DNA of 64,000 bases from CAIJXB01 sp964455905 (lineage in GTDB: Bacteria; Chlamydiota; Chlamydiia; Chlamydiales; Rhabdochlamydiaceae), in NCBI GenBank assembly GCA_964455905.1, contig CAYVYN010000005.1, positions 62,001-126,000 on the forward strand. Reading direction: 5' to 3'. The position numbers and the translations under genes were made by a program. Each line of letters begins with the position of its first letter. Positions within the stretch are counted from its first letter, which is position 1. Under the pieces are notes generated by a model. It worked only from the letters and a program-made list of their open reading frames with translations. It was not told where the DNA came from and did no database searches. Below, one piece after another: positions 6,927 to 15,244 of this stretch.

Positions 6927-8272
6927 TTAGACAATCTCTTTAAAAGCTTAGGCCCCAAATCTGTAACATTACCAGCTCCCATCGTGACAACAAAGTCACC
7001 ACACTTTAAAAAAGATAGTATCTCATCTACTATTTGCTCGCCTTGTATATAAAAACAAGAATACCCTAAAGCGGAAATCTCTTGTTGCAAATGCAAAGAA
7101 TCAACGCCCTGTATCGCCTCTTCTCCTGCGGAATAGATATCCATTAATAAAATAAGATCTGCATTTCCCAAGGCAGGACCAAACAAAGAAAAGCAATCCT
7201 GCGTCCTTGTAAATCGATGCGGCTGAAATACAACAACAAGCCTTCTACCCTCTGCAGCTGCCTTTAGCCCCTTAAGTGTGGTAGCTATTTCTGTAGGGTG
7301 ATGCCCATAATCATCATAAATTACGATACCGCCAACCTCACCCTTCTTTTCAGTGCGCCTTTTAGCGCCCTGAAAACAAGCTAAGGCTTGACGCACAACA
7401 GACTCCTCTATGCCAATACTGATAGCAAGACCAAATACAGCCGTTGAATTTAAGACGTTATGTGCTCCAACTAAAGGAATAATGATATCCTGATAAACAC
7501 GTCCATTCCAAAATAAGCTAAATCTAGTTTTCCACCCCTCGTAGAAAACCTCTACAACACGAAGCTCTGCTTGAGAAGAAAATCCATAACTAGTACCGAA
7601 TAAACCTAACGACTGAAGCTTAGAATCATCAGCACACCAAAAAAACAAGTCTTTCCTCTCTACATTAGCTTGAAAATCCAAAAAGCCTTGGACGAGCCGC
7701 TTTTCTGTCTGCCAATAATCCATGTGGTCTGTGTCAATGTTTGTAATAATAGCCCCATAAGATCTATAAGCAAGAAAAGAACCATCGCTTTCATCGGCTT
7801 CTGCTACAAAAAAATCACCGCTGCCATCACTTGCCTGACAATCCAAGCTACAAACAATACCACCAATACAATAAGCTGGAGATCGACCAGAAAAATTTAC
7901 GACATGAGCAAGCAAAGATGAGGTTGTTGTTTTTCCATGCGTACCTGCAACTAAAAGAGGCTTTTTACCAACCATCAAATCCCGGAGCAACTCAGACCTG
8001 TGCAAACAACGCAACCCTTCCCTTCTAGCAAAAGCATATTCTTCGTTGTTTTCTTTTATTCCCGAGCTATAGACCACGAAAGCATCGAAAGGAACTTGAG
8101 AAGCTTTGTGTCCTAAAAATACTTCAGCCCCCATATCTGCAAGCTCTTTAGTTAAAGCAGAAGCAGAAGCATCACTACCGGAAACCCTATGCCCTCTTTG
8201 TAAAGAGATCCGAGCAAGACCACTCATGCCAATTCCACCAATCCCGATGAAATGATACCTTTGCTTTATCAT
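6917..8272 (-). CDS. murC: UDP-N-acetylmuramate-L-alanine ligase MurC (not fused to Ddl)
   Basis: Adds L-Ala to UDP-MurNAc, the first peptide step of lipid II synthesis. Visible features: YHFIGIGGIGMSGLA (UDP-binding Rossmann), P-loop VAGTHGKTTTSSLL, ADESDGSF, NVLNSTAVFGLA and YDDYGHHPTEI. The frame continues upstream to 8431, but ATG 8272 begins exactly at the family N terminus (MIKQRYHFIG) and has GGAG about eight bases upstream, giving 451 residues. In Chlamydia MurC is fused to a C-terminal D-Ala-D-Ala ligase; here the protein ends after the Mur domains and ftsQ follows at once, so Ddl must be elsewhere. Separated from murG by two inserted opposite-strand genes. Confidence 0.95.
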   Translation of the reverse strand: MIKQRYHFIGIGGIGMSGLARISLQRGHRVSGSDASASALTKELADMGAEVFLGHKASQVPFDAFVVYSSGIKENNEEYAFARREGLRCLHRSELLRDLMVGKKPLLVAGTHGKTTTSSLLAHVVNFSGRSPAYCIGGIVCSLDCQASDGSGDFFVAEADESDGSFLAYRSYGAIITNIDTDHMDYWQTEKRLVQGFLDFQANVERKDLFFWCADDSKLQSLGLFGTSYGFSSQAELRVVEVFYEGWKTRFSLFWNGRVYQDIIIPLVGAHNVLNSTAVFGLAISIGIEESVVRQALACFQGAKRRTEKKGEVGGIVIYDDYGHHPTEIATTLKGLKAAAEGRRLVVVFQPHRFTRTQDCFSLFGPALGNADLILLMDIYSAGEEAIQGVDSLHLQQEISALGYSCFYIQGEQIVDEILSFLKCGDFVVTMGAGNVTDLGPKLLKRLSKCE

Positions 8273-8615
8273 AAATACTCCAAATACTAAAAAGTTAACA
8301 AATCCTAGCACATGTGTCAATCTTTTGCATATAGGTAACGCGAACTTAAAATAAACAAGAACAGCTAATTCTAAAATACGTTCTAACCGTCGATAAAACA
8401 TCGTGCTATTGTTTTTTAGCCTGAAGAACATACGATTGTATTGCCTAAGTCCCCTTTTTCACTATATCCTTTAATTTATCTTTATTGATTTCAAAATCAG
8501 ACCTATAGTTTGCAAAAATATACTTTTATCGTGTAAAAAAAACAAAACAAGATTAAACTTACTGTTTTAAAAACAAAAAAAATCAAACTAATAAAAAATA
8601 CAGGCTTCCCCCAAA
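8273..8615. other. 343-bp divergent intergenic region murC / SidE-PDE gene
   Basis: Holds the upstream regions of murC (minus) and the gene at 8616 (plus). AT-rich, with A-tracts at about 8535-8600. I see no clean promoter pair, no tRNA and no strong hairpin. The murC frame stays open to 8431, giving a hydrophobic but non-homologous N-terminal stretch that I treat as noncoding. Confidence 0.5.
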
Positions 8616-9668
8616 ATGAAACTCCCGCAATTGCAAATATGTTCAGGATCAAAATTTCTTATTAAAAGTCACCAGAATCTCCCCTTTCCGCTCCCTAAAA
8701 ATGAAAAACAGAATTCATTCTGTTATTTAATTCCTTTAGGCCTAACGGTTGGGACAATTTACTATGCCTATGACTCCAAAAAAAAATCAGAAAAAAACAC
8801 ATCTGAATTATACCAAATACATCTAAAAAACAAGATTCACTCCATGAGTTTTGACGAAATGTTATTTACCCCCAAAACAAGTAAAGACACCCAAGTTGCT
8901 ATAGGAAAATTAGTACAATCAGTAGCCCTTCCTTTTTACAAAGAATCCTTCCCTCAATACTCTGGATACCGTAAAAAACCCGGAGAGCCAACAATAGCAC
9001 TTACGCATGAAAACACTCTTTTCTATAACTATCAAAAAAGTAAAGTAGAAAAAAAGCAAACTCCAGCAAGGCTTCACCATGGAACTATGCATGCAGCACG
9101 TGTAACATTATGGACTCAAGTTTTAGCTAAAGTTTATGAAATTCTTGGAAAAGAAAAAGAGAAAAACCGTCTTCTTTTAGCTTTAAGTGGAGCTTTCCAT
9201 GACGTCGCAAGAGAAAATGAAGGACCAGATTTTTGGGATACAGAAAGTTCAGAAATACTGAGCCTACTACTAGAAAAAGTAAAAATTTCTAAAGAAGACG
9301 CTGCGCCTTATGTAGAAGCCATCGCAAACAAAGATCCTTATTCAGGGGTTTTTTCGACAACTATCCAACAAATAGTTCACGATGCAGACTGTTTAGATAT
9401 TATCCGCCTTAGCGGAGAATATGGATTTTATAAAAACAGGCTAGAATTTTATCACTTTGATAAAGAAAAAAAAGACTTTTGTGATTCATTAATCCATGAA
9501 ATAGCAGATTTCATCTTTATAACTGAAAACCTAGAAATAAAAAATAGACTTGAACATTCTAGCGAAAATTTTTACCAAGACTTACTAAATCTCGTCTTTT
9601 CAATGCAACTCAATGAAAAGCCCAGATTCCCACTTATTATGCATCTTTTAAAAGAGGAGCAGGAATAA
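8616..9668 (+). CDS. SidE-type phosphodiesterase (HD-like) domain protein, possible effector
   Basis: A 350-residue protein. One hydrophobic segment (about residues 35-52) is followed by a variable linker and, from about 150 to 300, a domain with the motifs of the Legionella SidE/Dup phosphodiesterase family as I recall them. These are LHHGTMHAARV (His155, His159), FHDVARENEGPDFWDTES (His195-Asp196, Glu210), VEAIANKDP, and IVHDADCLDIIR (His255). In Legionella this domain cleaves ADP-ribosylated ubiquitin to phosphoribosylate serines (SidE) or removes that mark (DupA/DupB). No mono-ADP-ribosyltransferase domain is present, as in the Dup enzymes. The hydrophobic segment could be a membrane anchor. 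The ATG has no clear Shine-Dalgarno. Family assignment is fairly confident; ubiquitin-related activity is inference. Confidence 0.78.
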   Translation: MKLPQLQICSGSKFLIKSHQNLPFPLPKNEKQNSFCYLIPLGLTVGTIYYAYDSKKKSEKNTSELYQIHLKNKIHSMSFDEMLFTPKTSKDTQVAIGKLVQSVALPFYKESFPQYSGYRKKPGEPTIALTHENTLFYNYQKSKVEKKQTPARLHHGTMHAARVTLWTQVLAKVYEILGKEKEKNRLLLALSGAFHDVARENEGPDFWDTESSEILSLLLEKVKISKEDAAPYVEAIANKDPYSGVFSTTIQQIVHDADCLDIIRLSGEYGFYKNRLEFYHFDKEKKDFCDSLIHEIADFIFITENLEIKNRLEHSSENFYQDLLNLVFSMQLNEKPRFPLIMHLLKEEQE

Positions 9669-9677
9669 AATAAATTC

Positions 9678-9707
9678 TTAATAAATAATTAAAAAAATAT
9701 TTATTAA
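9678..9707 (+). terminator. A/T-only hairpin after the SidE-PDE gene
   Basis: Perfect 10-bp inverted repeat TTAATAAATA / TATTTATTAA with a 10-base A-rich loop, ten bases after the stop codon. It has no G-C pairs, so its strength as a terminator is doubtful; it could instead be a processing or spacer element. Confidence 0.3.
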
Positions 9708-9772
9708 ATTCAGAAGAAGTTGTATATCCCAAATTTAAATAACAAGTTGATTTAAAGAGGGAGGCGTAATTC

Positions 9773-11080
9773 ATGCAAATAATTTCAGGAATGAGCAGTT
9801 TATTTTCATCTATATCATACAATCTTCCAACACTAGATCCACAAGAACAAAAAATCTGTCTTTTGATGAGGCAGTCTTTATTAGAGTTGACTCCTGAAAT
9901 TGAAGAAGGTGATTTATACGAAAAAATGTGCCACTCTATCTCTTCTCAATTTTGGAATAAAAAAATAACAGAAGAATGCTGTAACCATTTCATCTATAAA
10001 ATAAAACAAGAAATGGGTCTTAGCGAAGAAGATCACGAAAAAATTATAAAGCATGTAGAGTTATATTTACGCATGGAAAACTTCTTTTTAGAAGGCGAAA
10101 AAATAACCCTTTCCACAGAAAACAAAGAGTTTTTATGGGAAAAAGTAGAAGAAGTTGTCTTTAATAAAAGTTTTTTCTCACTAATTAAGCCCAACACCAC
10201 AAAAGAAAATCTATTTCTTAAATATCTTTGTATCTACCCCTCCATTAAGGAGAAGTTCACATCTTTTTATGAACATATTAGAGGAATAGATGACATAAAA
10301 ATTTCTCTTTTTTTTGAAACTATTCTTCCTTTTCTGCTAGATGAAGAGCAAATGGAAACTGAAGTAAAAGCTCGAAATGGCCTGTTGCTTTATGGCCCTC
10401 CTGGATGTGGAAAAAAACACATAGTGACATTAATAGCCACAACGATTGATTGCCCTATTATTAAATACAGGTTGCAAAGTAAAATTCCTATAGAAGAAAT
10501 CTTTAAAGTGGCACGGCAAATGAAAAAAAGTATCGTCTTTATAGAAGATGCTTCATCTGTTTTTCCTGATAGCAGCGAATTAGGTTCCGCGGGCTTCTAC
10601 TCAAGAGAAATTAATCATTTTTTCGAAACTAGTGCACAACTCATCGAACAGGCTCAACAAGAAAGAATTCTGGTTATTTTATCTAGCAGTTATCCTGAAA
10701 AAATACATCCCTCTATCCTTGGATTAATAAAAATCTCGAAACGATTTTACATTGCGCCTCCTGACGAAAGAGAACGAGCAGAACTCTTCCAAAAAGCCTT
10801 AGGAGAAGATTTCCCTGAAACACATAGACTGATAACTGAAACACAACTCTACACACGGCATGATATTAGACAGCTCTTTACAAGAGCGATTAGCAGGATG
10901 AACAAATTAAAACGCGTAATAAGCCAGATTCAATTAATTCATTGCGTAGAAAAAGAACTTTCAGAACTTAGACCTTCTCTATCGCAACCTATTTTACAAG
11001 ACTTTGAAAGAACCAAAAGAAGTTTTTCTTCTTGTGAAGAACCCTTATCAGACTACGATATCGATAGATTTTCGTATTAG
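9773..11080 (+). CDS. AAA+ ATPase-fold protein with degenerate Walker motifs
   Basis: A 435-residue protein: a helical N-terminal region (about 1-170), then an AAA core. The P-loop reads LLYGPPGCGKKH (208-216), where the usual Thr/Ser after the lysine is replaced by Lys215. Walker B reads SIVFIEDASSVF, with the catalytic Asp-Glu pair swapped to Glu-Asp. A sensor-like ILVILSSSYPEKI and a C-terminal lid-like region (DERERAELFQKAL, RHDIRQLF) follow. Nucleotide binding is possible but normal hydrolysis is doubtful. The start has GGGAGG eight bases upstream. It follows the SidE-like PDE gene on the same strand and its last 33 bases overlap convergent murG. Function unknown; it may be an effector or a partner of the PDE protein. 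Confidence 0.75.
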   Translation: MQIISGMSSLFSSISYNLPTLDPQEQKICLLMRQSLLELTPEIEEGDLYEKMCHSISSQFWNKKITEECCNHFIYKIKQEMGLSEEDHEKIIKHVELYLRMENFFLEGEKITLSTENKEFLWEKVEEVVFNKSFFSLIKPNTTKENLFLKYLCIYPSIKEKFTSFYEHIRGIDDIKISLFFETILPFLLDEEQMETEVKARNGLLLYGPPGCGKKHIVTLIATTIDCPIIKYRLQSKIPIEEIFKVARQMKKSIVFIEDASSVFPDSSELGSAGFYSREINHFFETSAQLIEQAQQERILVILSSSYPEKIHPSILGLIKISKRFYIAPPDERERAELFQKALGEDFPETHRLITETQLYTRHDIRQLFTRAISRMNKLKRVISQIQLIHCVEKELSELRPSLSQPILQDFERTKRSFSSCEEPLSDYDIDRFSY

Positions 11081-12154
11081 ATGGGATAAACTTGTTGCTT
11101 TTTGCTTAGCCTTAAACTCTTTTATTGACTCTTTCATCGAGTTATTTTTAGATGTATCTCTAAGGAATTCTAAAAAAAGTTGCATTTTATCAAAACAAAT
11201 GTCTTTTTCTTCTAAAATAAAAGCACCTCCAACTTCATCTCTAAAAAACAAACTGTTTTTCAACTGGTGGTTTTCCGATGCATAAGGATACGGGATAAGC
11301 AGTGAAGGCACTTCAAAAAGCAACAACTCCGATAAGGTAGCAGCGCCTGATCGACAAATCGCTGCGTCAGCAAGTACCCACGCCAAATCCATCCTTTCTT
11401 CAAAAGATTTAACACATACAGGTATTTGACACTGGGCGTAATGATTTTGAATTTCTTCCAAAGAAGCCGCTGAGCCAATACAATGGATGACCTGAAAAAC
11501 TACTCCCCTACTTTTTAAAGAAGCAAAAACATCAAGAAGTATCCCATTAAGACTTTTAGCTCCCTGCGAACCTCCAAAAACAAGAAAAGTAAATACATCT
11601 GAAGACAAAGAAAAGTATGAGGCTGCTTCTTGTTTCGTCGTTTTTTTCGAAAAAACTCGCCAAAGAGGGATTTGAACTTCTAAGCATTTTCCTTTCATAT
11701 GTTTTTGAGCAGAAAAAAACTGTAACCCTGAAAAAATCGCAAAAAATGAAAACAAGCGGTTTACTTTGCCAGGCACAGAATTAGATTCAAAAAGAACTAT
11801 AGGAATACCTCTTAATAAACCTGCAGCTAAAACGGGAAAAACATGAAAACTACCAAAGCCCACTATAAGAGTCGGTTTAGACTCCTTTAATAAAAAAAAT
11901 GCGCGCCAAATCCCCTTAAGAAGGGTCCCTACAGAGCGAAAAATATGCTTTAAAGACAAAGAAGAAGAACACACTTCTTTATATTCAAAAAGTTCTCTAT
12001 GAAAAAAAGGGGAAGAAGACAGTCCCTTCCCCATAAATAAAATGGAATAAGAAGGATTTTCTTTCTGAAAATCTCGTGCTAAAGCTTGCGCTGGAAAAAG
12101 ATGCCCGCCTGTCCCACCAGCAGCAATCACAATATTTTTAGGTAAGCCTTTCAT
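11048..12154 (-). CDS. murG: UDP-GlcNAc:lipid I N-acetylglucosaminyltransferase MurG
   Basis: Converts lipid I to lipid II on the inner face of the membrane. The 368-residue GT28 enzyme has the N-terminal glycine loop IAAGGTGGHLFPA, the interdomain FLVFGGSQGAKSLN motif, and the donor-site CRSGAATLSELLLFEVPSLL with a following PYPYASENHQ stretch. Length matches the family. The ATG lies inside the end of ftsW (17-base overlap), indicating translational coupling. In Chlamydia murC follows murG directly; here two plus-strand genes intervene. Confidence 0.96.
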   Translation of the reverse strand: MKGLPKNIVIAAGGTGGHLFPAQALARDFQKENPSYSILFMGKGLSSSPFFHRELFEYKEVCSSSLSLKHIFRSVGTLLKGIWRAFFLLKESKPTLIVGFGSFHVFPVLAAGLLRGIPIVLFESNSVPGKVNRLFSFFAIFSGLQFFSAQKHMKGKCLEVQIPLWRVFSKKTTKQEAASYFSLSSDVFTFLVFGGSQGAKSLNGILLDVFASLKSRGVVFQVIHCIGSAASLEEIQNHYAQCQIPVCVKSFEERMDLAWVLADAAICRSGAATLSELLLFEVPSLLIPYPYASENHQLKNSLFFRDEVGGAFILEEKDICFDKMQLFLEFLRDTSKNNSMKESIKEFKAKQKATSLSHLIRKSIDIVV

Positions 12155-13247
12155 TTTTTACTTTTGACTCTTTTGCAATATTTAAAATAACACTAACCGA
12201 CAAAAAATTAGCTAAAAGAGACGATCCCCCTTGGCTGAAAAAAGGAAGCGATGTTCCTTTACTAGGCAATAATCCTGAAACAACGCCCAAATTAAAAAAG
12301 GCCTGAAAGCTAAGCAAAAACACAAAAACAGAAGCTAGATAAAAAGAAGAAAGATCTTTGCAAGAAATAGAGATTAAATAACCTAAAAAACCTATTAACA
12401 TATACAGGAATATTACAAAACTAACGCCCAAAAAGCCAAATTCCTCAGCAAAAATAGCCGCAATATAATCACTTCTAGCTTCAGGAAGATAACTCATTTT
12501 TTGCAAGCTCTCACCAAATCCCTTACCAAACAGTTGTCCAGAACCCGCTGCAATTTTAGCTTGATGCGGTTGATGCCCTTTTCCCAGAAGATCACTTTCT
12601 GGGTTCATAAAAATTCGAATTCTATCAGGAACGTGCTGCATTTTTAAGGCAAGAGTTCCCCCTACAATGGCAATAGAAAGAAGTGGCAAAAGCCAAAAGC
12701 GACATCGAATCCTTGTTAAAATACACAAAAAAACCAAAGTCACACCAATAATAAAAACAGTGCCATTATCAGGTTCTATAAGAATCAGTCCCATAGGCAC
12801 GCAAATAATCGACATCATCTTCAAAAAAAACTTTAAATCAACTGGAGTTTTTAGAAGAGACATTTTATGAATGCAGTAGAGGGGGATAATATATTTAACG
12901 AATTCAGAAGGCTGAAAAGAATTTCCAAAAATATTAATCCAGCGTCTTGCCCCATTAATTTGAGATCCTATTCCTGGAATAAGAGCTAAAACTAAAAGAA
13001 CAGAGAAAAAAAGTAAAAAAAAGCCACTAAGTCGCAGCAGAGCCTGGTATCCAACAAACCAAACACCAAGAGCGCATAAGAATCCCACCACAGCGTATAA
13101 AATCTGCCTAATCAAAGCGTGATGTATATCACGATCAATCGCCCCATCTAAAATTTCCGCTGAGGTGGTATTAAATACCATAACAAGTCCCATGACAAAT
13201 AAAAGGGTAACACAAAAAATAAAAATATAATTCTTAGTATCTGTCAT
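12138..13247 (-). CDS. ftsW: SEDS-family septal glycosyltransferase FtsW
   Basis: A polytopic membrane protein of 369 residues with about ten predicted helices. SEDS signatures are NIFGNSFQPSEFVKYII, GKGFGESLQKMSYLPEARSD with the catalytic Asp in ARSDYIAAIFAEEFGF, and the C-terminal SKGTSLPFFSQGGSSLL. FtsW polymerises lipid II with its partner class B PBP at the division site. Placement between the LysM gene and murG favours FtsW over RodA. It overlaps the upstream LysM gene by four bases (ATG/TGA type) and murG by 17. Confidence 0.94.
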   Translation of the reverse strand: MTDTKNYIFIFCVTLLFVMGLVMVFNTTSAEILDGAIDRDIHHALIRQILYAVVGFLCALGVWFVGYQALLRLSGFFLLFFSVLLVLALIPGIGSQINGARRWINIFGNSFQPSEFVKYIIPLYCIHKMSLLKTPVDLKFFLKMMSIICVPMGLILIEPDNGTVFIIGVTLVFLCILTRIRCRFWLLPLLSIAIVGGTLALKMQHVPDRIRIFMNPESDLLGKGHQPHQAKIAAGSGQLFGKGFGESLQKMSYLPEARSDYIAAIFAEEFGFLGVSFVIFLYMLIGFLGYLISISCKDLSSFYLASVFVFLLSFQAFFNLGVVSGLLPSKGTSLPFFSQGGSSLLANFLSVSVILNIAKESKVKNERLT

Positions 13248-13942
13248 CTAATCCGAATCTGGTCACCAGGTTTTAACTTACGAGCCTTTTCCTCGTTCAT
13301 ATTATTCAATTTAAGAAGATCTTCAACTTTAATATGATTTTTTACTGCTATTGTCCAAGGATTATCTCCGGCTTTTACTGTATAATATTTTGCAGAAGTA
13401 GGATCTAAAGGAGTTTTCTGTTCCGTTTTATTCACAATAGATTCTTCTGTTTTCTTTTTAGGAACACGTAAAACTTGGCCAATTTTAAGCTGTGTAGAAG
13501 AAAGTTGATTTAACTTCATAATTTCAGAAACAGTTGTATGATTTTGCTTAGCAATTTTTTCTAAAAAATCACCTTTTTTAACTTTTACTTCTGCATAGGA
13601 AGAATCTGCTTCTAGAGGAGTCGCGCCAACAGCCATAGACTCTGCAACGGGAGCTTCTGTAATAGCTTTTAAATCTTCTACAAAAGAAGAAGTGGTGGTA
13701 ACTGGGTCTGCCTGTAAAGGATCTTGTTGGGTATACTGTCTTAAAACTTGGTCTACTTCATCACCCATTACTTTTTTAGCTTCACTTTTAAAAGGCACCT
13801 CTCCAGCTACAACATAGGCAGGTTCCTTTTTGACAGCAAGAACTTCTCTTCCTTCTTCATTTTTTAACGCACTGACAAACAAAACAACTAATAGCCCAGC
13901 ATTAATTAATGCCGCTACAATAATAGTATCTCTACGGGTCAT
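13244..13942 (-). CDS. LysM-repeat peptidoglycan-binding protein (NlpD position)
   Basis: A 232-residue protein with an N-terminal membrane anchor or signal anchor (IIVAALINAGLLVVLFVSAL), a Pro/Glu/Thr-rich linker, and two LysM modules. The first (about residues 118-165) contains VKKGDFLEKIAKQNHTTVSE, the second (about 185-232) VKAGDNPWTIAVKNHIKVED. LysM binds GlcNAc chains of peptidoglycan. The Chlamydia gene at this place is called nlpD, but no M23 peptidase or degenerate EnvC-type domain is seen here, so I leave the symbol empty. It overlaps murD and ftsW by four bases each, in a tight operon. Confidence 0.88.
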   Translation of the reverse strand: MTRRDTIIVAALINAGLLVVLFVSALKNEEGREVLAVKKEPAYVVAGEVPFKSEAKKVMGDEVDQVLRQYTQQDPLQADPVTTTSSFVEDLKAITEAPVAESMAVGATPLEADSSYAEVKVKKGDFLEKIAKQNHTTVSEIMKLNQLSSTQLKIGQVLRVPKKKTEESIVNKTEQKTPLDPTSAKYYTVKAGDNPWTIAVKNHIKVEDLLKLNNMNEEKARKLKPGDQIRIR

Positions 13943-15234
13943 CCTTTTCCCTCCCTAACGAACTTTTGGAATTCATTCCCTCTGTGAGCATAATCACGAA
14001 ACATGTCAAAACTGGAGCACCCGGGAGAAAGCAAAACAGAGTCCCCCTCGCACGCTAATTCTTTCGCTTTTTGCACAGCCTCCCCTAGAGAATCTACTAT
14101 TTTCACATTAAAAAAAAGGGATAATTCTTTCTCTATTTTTTTAGAGGCCTCTCCTAATACAAAGATCGCCTTAACCTTATCTTTAAAAGAATCTTTCCAA
14201 GGCAAATACGAAGAACCCTTATCAACCCCTCCTGCAATTAAAACAACTGGTCCTTTCATTGTTAAAACAGATTTTATTACAGCATCTACATTTGTTCCTT
14301 TGCTGTCGTCATAAAAATCTACTCCGTCAATTGTAGCAACAAACTCTATTCTATGTGCTGGTTTTTTAAACGACTTAAGGGCAAATAAAAACTCGTCTTG
14401 AGTAACACCCAAACAAGAGCAAAGAGCCCATGCAGCTAAAGCATTCAATCGATCGTGCTTTCCTAATTTTTTATATTCACAAGGGAGTGTAAAAATAGGT
14501 TCTCCTAAAGAACAGATAACATGCTCTTCTACTTGTAAAAAAGAAGAATTTCTAGTCCCTATCGAATAAAAAGAAGTGCTAAAAAGCTCAGAAAACTCAT
14601 CTATAACCTCCTCAAAAACATAAAAAGCTCCCCCTTCTGCAACACAATGTTGTAAACGAGCCTTAGCACTTGCATAAGCAAGCATATTCTGATATCGATC
14701 TAAATGATCTGGTGTAATATTTAAAATTACAGCCGCAGTAAAAACGGGAGTTTTTAAAGTTTCTAACTGATAAGAGCTTAGTTCTGCCACTATAATTTCT
14801 TCAGGATCTTCTCGTAAAAGGCACTCCGCCAAAGGTTCGCCGACATTACCCAAAGCCTTAGCCTTTCTTCCTGAGGTTTTTAGCACGTGCTCTACGAGAA
14901 GAGTAACTGTCGTTTTACCATTAGTTCCGGTGATAGCCACAGCTTTTCCTTTAAAGTGGCTAAAGGCAAGCTCAGCTTCCCCTATTACTTCAACACCTTG
15001 TAATAAAAAATGTTGAACTAATGGATGCTCTAAGGAAACACCTGGAGATAAAACGACTAAAGAAAAGGAAAAATTAAGTAACGGCTCTATAGAAGAAAAA
15101 ACAAGGGAACCCTCAAATAAACCTAGACTCTCTTTAACATCAAAACAAACTACTTCAAACCCTAAGTGCTTAAGAAACATTAAAGCAGACTTACCACTTA
15201 CTCCAAGACCTACTACTAGTGCTTTTTTTTGCAT
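13939..15234 (-). CDS. murD: UDP-N-acetylmuramoyl-L-alanine-D-glutamate ligase MurD
   Basis: Adds D-Glu to UDP-MurNAc-L-Ala in the cytoplasm. The 431-residue protein has an N-terminal Rossmann VVGLGVSGKSALMFL, ATP-binding AITGTNGKTTVTLL, the ITPDHLDRY motif, HRIEFVATIDGVDFYDDSKG and the C-terminal LLSPGCSSFDMFRDYAHRG, all typical for MurD. Length is normal. The start is ATG, ten bases after the mraY stop. It shares operon structure with mraY upstream and the LysM gene downstream. Confidence 0.96.
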   Translation of the reverse strand: MQKKALVVGLGVSGKSALMFLKHLGFEVVCFDVKESLGLFEGSLVFSSIEPLLNFSFSLVVLSPGVSLEHPLVQHFLLQGVEVIGEAELAFSHFKGKAVAITGTNGKTTVTLLVEHVLKTSGRKAKALGNVGEPLAECLLREDPEEIIVAELSSYQLETLKTPVFTAAVILNITPDHLDRYQNMLAYASAKARLQHCVAEGGAFYVFEEVIDEFSELFSTSFYSIGTRNSSFLQVEEHVICSLGEPIFTLPCEYKKLGKHDRLNALAAWALCSCLGVTQDEFLFALKSFKKPAHRIEFVATIDGVDFYDDSKGTNVDAVIKSVLTMKGPVVLIAGGVDKGSSYLPWKDSFKDKVKAIFVLGEASKKIEKELSLFFNVKIVDSLGEAVQKAKELACEGDSVLLSPGCSSFDMFRDYAHRGNEFQKFVREGKG

Positions 15235-15244
15235 AGCGATTATC

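Noticed and set aside
8273..8431. 53-codon hydrophobic N-terminal extension of MurC
   Set aside because: MurC starts at the MIKQRYHFIG Rossmann strand, which has an ATG and a GGAG box; the extension has no counterpart in the family.
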